Source: Siphonodentalium dalli (taxonomy: Eukaryota > Mollusca > Scaphopoda > Gadilida > Siphonodentaliidae). From it: a DNA stretch of 64,000 nucleotides. Location: positions 216,906,373-216,970,372 of the forward strand of contig CP136061.1 of NCBI GenBank assembly GCA_032622095.1, in the 5' to 3' direction. Of this stretch, positions 45,774 to 55,870 are shown piece by piece. The notes below the pieces were generated by a model, which was not told the DNA's origin, did no database searches, and saw nothing but the letters and a program-made list of their open reading frames with translations. Numbering within the stretch: position 1 is the stretch's first letter; every line of letters begins with the position of its first letter. Both the position numbers and the translations under genes were made by a program.

Positions 45774-46565
45774 GTGAACCACCGATCGATCTATAAATCA
45801 CAATAGACCAATCGTGCTGAACTAGATCGATTGATCTTTCTGACACCGTGGTCACTGTTGTAAGAGATTTCTTGAATATTGAAATTTTGTTTGCTTGAAG
45901 ATTTGTTCAAATTTATAATGAATATTAATTAATACCAGCAACAATTATACCTTGTCTTTCATTAGTTTCAAAATAAATCAGAATTAATTTTTTACAAAAA
46001 AATGGTTGTAACTTGAAAGAACAATTTAGAGTAGGCGTACTCCCTTTATCCAAGATTCATGCTGGCTGTGAAAGACCGATCGGTCTATTTTAGCCCGATC
46101 AGGCTGTTATTGATTGATCGGTGGTTCACCCAGACCTGTAGGATATGCGTGCTATAGCATATACCGGTAGATAAGGCGTTTCATGTATGGGAGGCCCATT
46201 TCACTTGAAAGAACAATTTAGAGTAGGCCTACTCCCTTTATCCAAGATTCATGCTGGCTGTGAAAGACCGATTGGTCTATTTTAGCCTGATCGGTCTATT
46301 TTAGCCCGATCGGGCTATTATTGATTGATCGGTGGTTCACCCAGACCTGTAGGATATGCGTGCTATAGCATATAGATAAGGCGTTTCATGTATGGGAGGC
46401 CCATTTCACTTGAAAGAACAATTTAGAGTAGGGCTACTCCCTTTATCCAAGATTCACGCTGGCTGTGAAAGACCGATCGGTCTATTTTAGCCCGATCGGG
46501 CTATTATTGATTGATCGGTGGTTCACCCAGACCTGTAGGATATGCGCGCTATAGCATAGCATATA
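45774..46565. repeat. Inverted plus tandem repeat (192-205-bp units)
   Basis: Units start at 46012, 46204 and 46409 with CTTGAAAGAACAATTTAGAG. They share GACCGATCGGTCTATTTTAG, GATCGGTGGTTCACCCAGA and ATATGCGTGCTATAGCATAT. The left border GTGAACCACCGATCGATC (45774) is the complement of the GATTGATCGGTGGTTCAC found in each unit. The element therefore seems to have amplified its right end in tandem. Confidence 0.75.
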
Positions 46566-46929
46566 GGGTGGAATAATAGTACAGGTTGGAAAATGTCGCG
46601 TAACTGAATAATAGAACAGGGCGGAATAAACGTAGACTGGAAATATTAGTACCGTACCATACATCCCAACAAAACGCATCATCTGACTGGTTTACTGATG
46701 CCATGGGACAGAAATAGTTTCGATGGATAGCCAGGTCTGTGAATCTACAGTGTGCTGATCACTGTCAACAATCAAGAGTTCATTTATCTATGAATAACAC
46801 AATTTAAGATTGGTGAATTATTTCTTTTGGTTAATTTAATAAACGTACAGGACCATATAACGATCGTACAGGTGGGAATTTTACCTCGATTTTAATAATC
46901 GTACATGTATGTTTATTAGGCACTCAAGA

Positions 46930-47215
46930 GTATGAGGGAAGCAAGCCCTCGGTGATGCCACATTCAGTCATTCACACTGTATGACCATAGAAATACTATA
47001 GATTTGTGCAAGAGATGCTGATTTAATAAAACAAACTAGAGCTCGAGGACTGAGACACCAAGGCTCCAGGAATGAGACACCAATTTTTTTGGACAGGGAT
47101 GCTGATAATATGAAAATAGGGTTTTTTTCCCCTGATTTAAGTCAATAAGTAAACCATATGAGGTAAGCAAGCCCTCATGCAGTGACACCACATGCATTCT
47201 ATAGTATATGACCAT
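46930..47215. repeat. Direct repeat around AGCAAGCCCTC
   Basis: TATGAGGGAAGCAAGCCCTC (46931) and ATATGAGGTAAGCAAGCCCT (47157) start two similar segments. Each is followed by TGCCACAT or ACACCACAT and then GTATATGACCAT-like sequence. Confidence 0.5.
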
Positions 47216-47227
47216 CCCTTATCGAAA

Positions 47228-47545
47228 AAACATGTTTGCCGCAAACATTTGCTGCAAATGTGCGGCAAACCCTTCTGCAAATTTGCAGCAAACCTACCAG
47301 CTGCGAACTTTTATCATGCAAATGAGGTTTGCGGCAAACTTTCCGCAAATTTGCTGCAAAGGTTACCGCGACCTAATTTGCATGGTAAAAGATTGCAGCA
47401 AACTTTTACCATGCAAATTAGGTCGCGGCAAACTGCAGCAAATTTGCGGAACATTTGCCGCAAACTAATTTGCATGATAAACTTTTTCGCAGCAGATAAT
47501 TGTTTGCGGAAAGCGTGCAACAAATTACTCAGCTTCCTGCATACT
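47228..47545. repeat. Motif array of TTTGCGGCAAAC / TTTGCAGCAAA
   Basis: Variants of the near-palindrome TTTGC[GA]GCAAA recur about fifteen times in both orientations. They are interleaved with an inverted pair TACCGCGACCTAATTTGCAT (47361) and ATGCAAATTAGGTCGCGG (47411). The ORFs here repeat KLAANL/CSKLLP-type peptides only because the DNA repeats. Confidence 0.75.
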
Positions 47546-48186
47546 CACTGCAACCAACTCTTGAGCTAATTAAGGTGAATTTCAAACAAATGTACAAAAC
47601 AAGAATCTAAGACCAAAGAAAAATAAAGGTTTGGGTCAAGTTACATGTCAGAAAAATTGGGGCCAGTATGGTATAGGCAAGCTTGAAATATAATTTTGAC
47701 ATTCTTATGATTTTTCGTCTCTTAATGCATGATTTTCTTTGTATATAAAGCGGTAATAAACACAGTATGCTTTGACAGATACCAAACAGTCCATTCTGAA
47801 TACACAAATGTATGAGAATTATAATTATTTTAATGTCACACTAGGAAGAATGTGTGCGGGTCAACATATGGCCTGTACTAGTAAATTTATGCCCTGGATA
47901 ACAGATAAAAAAATAACGAGGCACAATTTAAATAATAATTATATTGGATCTAAATTTAATTCAATTGCAATATTGTTCTACGTAAATAATGTGCACACAC
48001 ACCTGGCTGTACCGGTACATAGATCATGTCATGAAACTCTACTTTGGCTATGCCCGTACATAGAGATCGTATTCCATCATTTGACATATGGGAACTTTTT
48101 GATGTTCTGTTGGGGAACTTCATATGCGTAAAACATGAACATGTACCTAGACAAACATCTACTGGAACTTGGATTCTGAACTTTCT

Positions 48187-48232
48187 GAAGCAGCATGTGG
48201 ATCAGCAATCTGCGAAGGCGGTCACATATAAT
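48187..48232 (+). repeat. Dispersed short repeat (three copies in window)
   Basis: AGCAATCTGCGAAGGCGGTCA near 48205 recurs as GAATCTGCGAAAGCGGTCAT near 49238 and AGCAATCTGCAAAAGTGGTCA near 59236. Each copy is preceded by a GAAGCA-like segment. Confidence 0.55.
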
Positions 48233-48340
48233 TGAATTTGACATATTGTACCATCGTTTGTCCATGTACTAGCAGTAGTAGCTAGTACGTACATATGCAA
48301 AGTCGTTTCATAAATGACTACTAGTAAGTACCGGTACTAA

Positions 48341-48821
48341 GGCCGATGGGGTCATTGTCACAAGGCTCCGGTCACATTCGTAACGGTTTATAGCCAGCTT
48401 TTTAAATCGATCACAAATGTAGCCAGCTTTTCAACGGCGATCACATTCGTAGCCAGCTTTTCTAATCGCATGCTTTATATGGCGCAAAATATGACGTCAT
48501 CGCGTTTGTGACTAAAATGTCGACATCATGCTCCAAAACTGACTTTGTTAATCAACTTAAATTACATTAATGGCATATAATTCGAGCATTCTAACGACAT
48601 TGATCGGAAACCTCTCAGGTTATTAGACAGAACTATTAAATATCAATTTAAAAGTCAAGTTGTTTTTCATCCACCAATTCAGAAAAATTACCGTAGATTA
48701 TTTATAACCTAATCGTGTTCACCGATGCTCACATGAATATGAAAAGCTGGCTATAAATGTGATCACCATAGAAAAGCTGGGTACAGTTGTGATCAATGCC
48801 TTGTGACAATGACCCCATCAG
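48341..48821. mobile_element. MULE-type MITE with 9-bp target duplication
   Basis: CGGTACTAA flanks both ends (48332-48340 and 48822-48830). The inverted ends are GATGGGGTCATTGTCACAAG and CTTGTGACAATGACCCCATC. Subterminal TAGCCAGCTTTT..GATCACA units occur three times at the left and, complemented, as GAAAAGCTGG twice at the right. It has no gene. Confidence 0.8.
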
Positions 48822-48830
48822 CGGTACTAA

Positions 48831-49620
48831 CTTGAACTTGACACAGGATTTGTAAGATGAACAATTTTAAAAGAATGTTCCTTGAAGTTTATGACCTTAA
48901 TCTTCATCAACTTCCATGGCTTCTATGCATGATCCCTTGGGAAAATCAATTCAAGTTCAACTTATTCTCGGCAGCCACCTGCACTGCACTGGAACATCAC
49001 TGGAATTTCATGGTTGCATGATCAACTGAATCCGAATTTCATGGTCATTGAATTTTCCTATCCAGTCTACACTGTTCATCCCATTCAAAATTGGCGAGCT
49101 CGCCGGTTTCCGTGTCAACCTGTGTCAACACACCATTTCACTTCGAAGTTTGAGTTTAAATTTGGATGTAACTGTACATAGTTCAGTCATGAATGTACAT
49201 GTATAAGTGCGTATCCTTCTGGAAGCATCAATCTCATGAATCTGCGAAAGCGGTCATGTTGACCTATTGTAAACAGTACTATTTCCTTCAAGTTCACATA
49301 ATAATGATCAAGAATGATTTATACGGTATTCCAATTTATTAGTTTCACGATGTGCATATAGTAAGGGCCCAAATCTGTGCAAAAATACATTAAAAAACAT
49401 CATACAAAAAATCACCAAAGTTCCGGGAAGGAGACATAAATTCTTTGGATATAGGGATACTGATAATATGTAATTAGAGATTATCATTGTTGAACACATA
49501 CTCATAGTTGACTGTTGAGTACTCAGGCTAATTAAAACAGGTTAAAAATAGCCCAATGCTCCTCTTGTGTTGCTAGGTGATACACCAGGTCATGCCAATA
49601 GTTTATGGGTATGTTAGATA
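48831..49620. other. Intergenic DNA
   Basis: Apart from the short repeat near 49238, I see no feature. Confidence 0.4.
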
Positions 49621-49621
49621 G

Positions 49622-49800
49622 TAGTCACAATTACGCTTAAGCGCAATTGATTGCGCTTAAGCGCAATTAATTGCGCTTAATTGCAATTCATTACGCTTAA
49701 GCGTAAATGCCCTATTTGTGCTTAAGCACAATATGTGGTATTTGCGCTTAAGCGCAATTATTTGTGAGCACAATTCATTATTAAATGTGAATTTGGCCTC
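49622..49800. repeat. Palindrome array (TTGCGCTTAAGCGCAA)
   Basis: At least five TTGCGCTTAAGCGCAA-type palindromes and the variants TACGCTTAAGCGTA and TTGTGCTTAAGCACAA lie in tandem. The right border CATTATTAAATGTGAAT also borders the centre of the 26.26-26.68 kb element. Confidence 0.8.
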
Positions 49801-49835
49801 TCATAGAAAGCTGAACTTTACAACCAGGTGATTAA

Positions 49836-50297
49836 AGGTACTCAATCCGATCAAACGGTCCCCATATCAAATACAAAAACAACAAAAGTTACATTTCTTC
49901 AAAATGTGCTTTAGTTATCAGAATCGATTAATTGCAACAAAATAATGCTAACCACTGTCAACTATGGCACAAAATTTCCCAAAACGTGGTATTTATCAAT
50001 ATTTGTTCAACGAAATATGGCCGTATTATCACTTGAGTGGCGCAAAATATTACCACTTGATTTTAGAGTTATCCATCTTGATTCGCAATTTTTTCCTGGA
50101 CTGTCATTTTGAGGACAATTTTTCTGGGTCTCAATTTCTTGCACATCGAGAAATAAAAAACTTTAAAAAATTACAAAAATCAATATCTGTTCACTCTTGA
50201 GCTTTGAATGGTGGGTTCCTCGACTCTAATCAAATATTTTTTACCCAAGAAGCAAAAGAAACAGTAATTTAGGAGCGTTAATTCGGATAATGCATCT
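49836..50297. mobile_element. Family T MITE, copy E
   Basis: TTAA (49832-49835) is followed by AGGTACTCAATCCGATCAAA. The right end, TTCGGATAATGCATCT, is followed by TTAA (50298-50301). The interior shares TTTTAGAGTTATCCATCTT with copy D. The 49964-50200 ORF lies within it and is not a gene. Confidence 0.75.
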
Positions 50298-50301
50298 TTA
50301 A

Positions 50302-51204
50302 AATGATACAGGTTGATCAACTCAATTTTCAAAATTAAATGTTGCAGAGGGTGACTACATCACAACAGTTCTGTGCAATTATGTATGGAGCACAAGCAAT
50401 CAACACAAGCAATCAACACACAAGTCACAACACTTGGCTTGAATGAGATTCATGTTTCATTTCCGTTCCAGTTTTAAAAGTATTACATTGAATGTTATAT
50501 TCATCACTTGGAAGAATGTATTAAAGGCAAACAGCTAGCAGACAGAGAAAATTACTATTGGATTTCCCATTCTCCATTTGGATGGATGTTCAAATATTAA
50601 ATGTATTCAACAAACTGACATATTAAGGATTTTTGTTGAATGGGCAAACCACATGCTAGTGTCATATCATCCAGTTAATACACAGGCCGTGTAATAGCGG
50701 CCTACATTGTATCCATAGGTACCGGCCGCCTATAGGCTACATTTTACTTTTAAAGCACCACAAGCCATCTCTATATTATTCATTAATAAAATCATTATTA
50801 TAATGGCTTCCGATGAGAACGGACTGTGTTTTTAAATGCCATGTAACCTGGATGTAACACGATAATATAGCTTCTTTCCGAGATTCACAATTATCTAGAT
50901 GGCTAGGGCCGCTAGGCATGTGTATGCATCTTGTAACAGTGAATGTCATTATACATAAACATAAATAGAACCAGAAGATTGAACCAAATAACAAGAGTGA
51001 TTTTTTTTGTCATTTACGATAAATAACAAAGATTGATTTTTTCGTTGAATCAAGTTGTGCAACAGAAGCCATTATAACTTCAATATTATATATTATCTAA
51101 TATTGAAGCAACGCTAATAGTTCACAGCTTAATGAAATATGCCAACTGGAGGTGTACATGGGTTAATTATCTATAATCCCTCTTTTGTCGAACAGTCTGA
51201 CCCT
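50302..51204. other. Intergenic DNA
   Basis: No feature beyond a repeated CACAAGCAATCAACA near 50390-50420. Confidence 0.4.
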
Positions 51205-51594
51205 CATACCGCTATACTTAAAGTAATTGACCACCAATAACGTGGTGTCACCCCGTTAATACCGCGGTACTATACCGCGGTATCCTCCAATACCGCGGTA
51301 CTGATACCGCTTGTTAATGCGAACAAGTATGTGGGAGTAAATACCTCCCCTCAAAGAGTTCCATGAAAATCACCGCGGTATTCAAAAAAATTAATGCAGT
51401 GCCCGCTAAAAGACCGCGGTATTCAAAAAAATTAATGCGGTGCCCGCTAAAAGACTGCGGTATCATCGCCCAATACCGTAACTCCACCGCCGTGACCATC
51501 TCGATACCGTTACCGTTTATTACCGGTATCACCGCGGTCATGACCGGGGTATCACCCCGTTTTTCTGGTCAATTACTTTGAGAATAGCGGTATG
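51205..51594. mobile_element. Palindrome-array element (ATACCGCGGTAT)
   Basis: The ends CATACCGCTAT and ATAGCGGTATG, then AAAGTAATTGACC and GGTCAATTACTTTG, are inverted. The interior carries about ten ACCGCGGTA-type palindromes and an exactly tandem block with CGGTATTCAAAAAAATTAATG (51379 and 51416). No target duplication is obvious. Confidence 0.78.
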
Positions 51595-52862
51595 TCAAAA
51601 ATTTAACCAAAGTGGGTATCCCCAGTGTTGAGTGTTTATGTTTATCACACACTCTTTGCGTAATATTGTTGGCTACTGTATCTTATTACATGTAATATGG
51701 CTTTTGTTTACCAACACAGTGTACGGTCTTGACAATAACATGATATTTATGCGATGTGTATGATTGGTATAAGATTAAGAACACAATCTGTCTTTATTTT
51801 AATATTCTTTTTGTTTATGGCGGTTTTAACGTATGTGACTAAGTCTGTAATTTAAGTCCATCCTTATCTTTAAAAAAAATAATTTAGAAAATTTATATTA
51901 AAATCATGGCAAAATCACCCAATCAGATCTAGTTGGCAAACCCCATGTAGGCCTTAAAATTCATAAATTTTTGCGAGAACCAAAGCTGATTCACAAGTTT
52001 GATGGTACGAGAATCAAAATCAAATCCTGATATGCCAAATGTTGGGTGGGAGGGGGTATGCTGTATCAATTTCTCAACAGTAATATCTTACTTTGTTTAC
52101 CCTCTCCCTGTATTATATCTTCAGTCAAATTAGTTGATGTTATTGTGAATTTGTGACAGGAATGCAGCATTGCAATATTTATTGTACATTCATCCATGTA
52201 CATGTAGCTTTCATTTATTGAATGATTTAAGAAATAATTCTTGTGTCGATTAAGGTTATGCAGTTATAACTGAAAAGTTTGAAGATAAATTCGCGTAGTG
52301 CATTTATAGAAAATTTATGTTTAAAATTTTTAGATATAACTCCTAACCTTTAATTATCGAAACAAGAGTAATTTCTTATAAATTAATCCATCATATCACA
52401 AGAGAGCCAACAAGAAGTTAGAAGTATAACGAGTGTACAACATTGAGACTAAAAAGACACGTGAAGTTGAAAGAGACACGTGTCACTCAAAACTTGTGCT
52501 TATCGTTGATCACGTTGCATGGACAATTCAGCGATTTTGATTGGCTTGTCGCAGAGACGTTGGTGTTTTGCAGTGATTCTCTGATTGCATGTGATTGCCA
52601 GCAAGTCTCTCGGACATTTGTTTTAGTGTTGAAATGATTAGTCGAAGTCGACGCGATTATTAAATTAGTCGATCCCGAAATCTGCTAGTCGATTAGTTGG
52701 GAAAAAGCACTACCTATGTGCTAGCATGACAACAGTGCCATTGCACGGCCATATTTTCATGTAATCTGTGGCATTCTGTGCGTTGTTCCTTTAACGATGC
52801 CACTGCCATCAGTCATGCATGAGCAGTGAACTCCATGACCTGAACTGAACCCAACGTACATG
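51595..52862. other. Intergenic DNA with one dispersed repeat copy
   Basis: About 51950-52035 resembles the small element at 846-968. Otherwise nothing was recognised; the 52443-52637 ORF has no motif. Confidence 0.45.
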
Positions 52863-54285
52863 TACTGTTATGCCCTAAGTAAATGACCCATTAACTGCAG
52901 TTATAATCCGTTTACAACTGCGGTTAAACCGTAACCGCACCGCAGTTATTTGCCGTAACTGCGGTGGCATCGCAGTTACATGCGGTAAGGTTACCGCAGT
53001 TAATAACCCTTAACTGCGGTTATACCGCACGTAAACGTTAACCTTCCGGTATTTGAATATTTAATGGGAAAGAGAGGGGTACTACCCATGCATCTACCAG
53101 TGTATGTTATCGTTTTGTGTTTTAGCGATCACGGCAAAGTGGTAACTTCATAATCGACCAGGAGTTGATTGTATGTTTTTGTTGTCACCATCGGTACTCA
53201 ACACGATATATTTTATGTTTTAATCCCCAATTGTTGAAAACTGTATAATTTTGACGTATATGTTCTAGTATACGTCCGTTGTTCGGCTTGAGAAAAAATA
53301 CATGCTTATTTTTGAAGCAAAGTAGAGTGCTGAATTTAATACTAGTAATAGTACATATGCAATTAGCGAATCTAGCTGGCGTGTCACGTTTGTAGTTAAT
53401 TATGATTATATAGCAACAAATGCAAGATCGGAAGACTTAAATATCGGTTTCCGATATCCGAATAATGCCCGACGTTTGAAGAGTGCGGTTGTTCCGTTTA
53501 AACGCATTTTTGTTTCCCTCACTTTACATTTATGATGCATGTGTGGGACTCTAACCCCCACTTTATATTATTATATAATTATCCACTCGAATCCGTTTGA
53601 AATTCAGTGGCCATTTGATCCGTTTGAATGCGTTTTTTCCCTTTTGCGGTTGTTCCATTTTAAACGCGTTTCCTTACATTGAAAGTGACCGGCACTCGTC
53701 AGCTAAATTGTCGAATAATTATATTTATATATAATTATATAAATATTTATTTTATCGATGGTTAAAGTCGAAAATGGGACGTAAGAATTCCGATTACCCG
53801 TATGGGTTAGCCCAACTGTTATTTTCACCAAAAGGCTACTATAAAGTATACAACATTATTATAAAAAGAAATCCAAAAATAAATAAAACACACAAAAACG
53901 CTTTTATTTTTTCACACCATACATCACAATCTTCCGTTTACCCAAAACATAAAATATTGGTATATGAATGTCTGTTCTATTTATCCAAAAATAAATAAAA
54001 GATCCACAACAAAAAATATTGATATTGAAAGGGACACTGGCATGTTATTTGTGCTAACTTGTTTAACGAGCATGGCAACTAAAACATGACACGCCATATG
54101 GTATCTGTTCCATTAAGAGCGACATATACCGGTTTAACCGCGACGTAACTGTTTTAACCGCACAATTTATTCGGTTCTCTTGCGTTTTAAACGCATCTTA
54201 TAACCGCGGTTAGGTTAAAACGGAACACAGTTAAACTGGGGTGCCACTTCAGTTAGATGGGCCATTTACTTAGGGCATAACAGTA
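52863..54285. mobile_element. Palindrome-array element (AACTGCGGTTA / AACCGCGGTTA)
   Basis: The ends TACTGTTATGCCCTAAGTAA and TTACTTAGGGCATAACAGTA are perfectly inverted over 20 bp. Subterminal regions (52890-53045 and 54120-54235) contain dense variants of AACTGCGGTTA, GGTTAAACCG and AACCGCGGTTA on both strands. The ~1 kb middle includes two diverged GTTCC[GA]TTTAAACGC[AG]TTT blocks and the 53774-53998 ORF, which has no recognised motif. Confidence 0.8.
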
Positions 54286-54845
54286 TGTACGTGTAGGCGC
54301 GGTTTCTTTTATGTTGATCATCAAAGACATGAAGTGTCGCTGCTGACTTAACACTGTCTAGTTCGATGTGACGCAATAATGCCCTTTTCACATTTATGAT
54401 ATATGATAAAGATTGCAATGAATTCAATTCAGGGGCCGCAATGGAATTAAGTTCTCATTTAGAGAACTTTTTGCGTTATCCCTGATGGTCTCAGGTCACA
54501 TGAGTATTTCTATTTTTATACAGATTTCTGCCACATAATTTACCTTATATTCTGACGGCAACCTCTATAAAATGAATTAATTCTTGAGAAAATTGATATA
54601 TTCTCTTATATATCAATTATTTACACAGTCTGAACTCTATCTGTCTCATCAGAACCCTACATATAACATGTATATTTAATATAAATTATTATAATTATAA
54701 TATATATACCGTTGTGTATTATATTTATTCAACTTGTAAACATACCCATAGTATGTATTCATGTACACATGTATAACCTGAACTATCAAAATAAATCTAA
54801 TCTAATCTAGTCCAGTAAAGCAATTAGTATTACCATGGATAGTCA
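54286..54845. other. Intergenic DNA
   Basis: AT-rich, with an AATCTAATCTAATCTAG run near 54795. No gene seen. Confidence 0.4.
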
Positions 54846-54849
54846 ACTA

Positions 54850-54985
54850 AACCTTAAAGAGGCATAATCTGATTAACGCTGCTAAATTACTACTGGTATT
54901 TTCTCGGCTTCGGGGGTAAAATAATATTTGATTTGAGTCGAGGAACCGACCACTCAAAGCTCAGTCATCATATCTAGAGTTTTTA
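54850..54985. mobile_element. Family T MITE, copy F (left part)
   Basis: The segment shares AACGCTGCTAAATTACTA, GAGTCGAGGAACC and CTCAAAGCTCAG with copies A-C, but the second arm is replaced by the 55-kb repeat. Confidence 0.6.
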
Positions 54986-54994
54986 AATCTGTTG

Positions 54995-55170
54995 ATTTTA
55001 TCTTTGGAATATTTGATCTTACAAAGTTGGTATGTGTATTTCCCAGTTGAAAACACAGGCCACGTTCGAATATGGGTTCTGTACAATTATTTTCACATGA
55101 GTTACAGACCTTTTTCAAACTTAGATTTTGACCGCATTTTGAAATTAGGGTTATATCAGATTTATATTGA
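54995..55170. repeat. Outlying unit of the 56-58 kb repeat
   Basis: It contains AAAGTTGGTATGTGTATTTC, ACAGGCCACGTTCGAATATG and a CATGAGTTACAGACC block in the order found in the main array. The 54992-55381 ORF starts in it and is not credible as a gene. Confidence 0.6.
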
Positions 55171-55870
55171 ATCTAATTTAATACTGGTTTTAATGATATT
55201 TCATTTACACAATAACCTCTCTTGCGCGAAGAATATTTTCATCTCAAATTTATTATTTTTTCAGATGCGGCTGGCATGTTTCATTTATCGATTTTGTGTT
55301 GTTCCATTAGACTCATCAACACCATTAAGAACCTGTAGTAAGTATATCCAATCATCTTTTTCTCCTTCATTCAACAATTAAATTCTGAATTTTTTTTTTA
55401 ATCTTTACAACACACCCCCAACCTCCAATCCCACACCATCCTTTCTCATGGTTCCATATAATCACTCACTTACCCACAAAACATTCAGTTCATTCTTCGC
55501 CACAAATTCACATTTGTTTTCAGAGTTCGAGCATTACATTTTGATGTTCATCAATAATTTTAAAAAATCTCTCAGTCATATGCGAACGTTAAAGTACTAG
55601 ACTACTAGTATCCATACATAGGACTGAAAATGTAGTATATGGTTTTTTACTTCAGACCCAAATTACAACATACGAGTACAGGTACCGGTATGTACTTAAA
55701 TTTATAACACAAATTTGTGAAGAGTCTTTAATCATAATATACATGTATATGATACCGGCACTCCGGCAGTACATATATGTATCTCAATCAATAAATAATA
55801 ACTCATAAAGTTTTACTTCAAGAGTTAATGTACCGTATTTGAGATCCTTTGAATAAACGGTCGTATTATG
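55171..55870. other. Intergenic DNA
   Basis: No gene or repeat identified. Confidence 0.35.

Noticed and set aside
47192-47569. 125-codon plus-strand frame rich in Cys, Lys and Asn-Leu repeats
   Set aside because: It is a translation of the TTTGCGGCAAAC motif array; similar open frames occur on both strands for the same reason.
54992-55381. 129-codon frame with long hydrophobic runs
   Set aside because: Its first third is a unit of the dispersed 56-58 kb repeat, and the rest shows no family motif or splice support.
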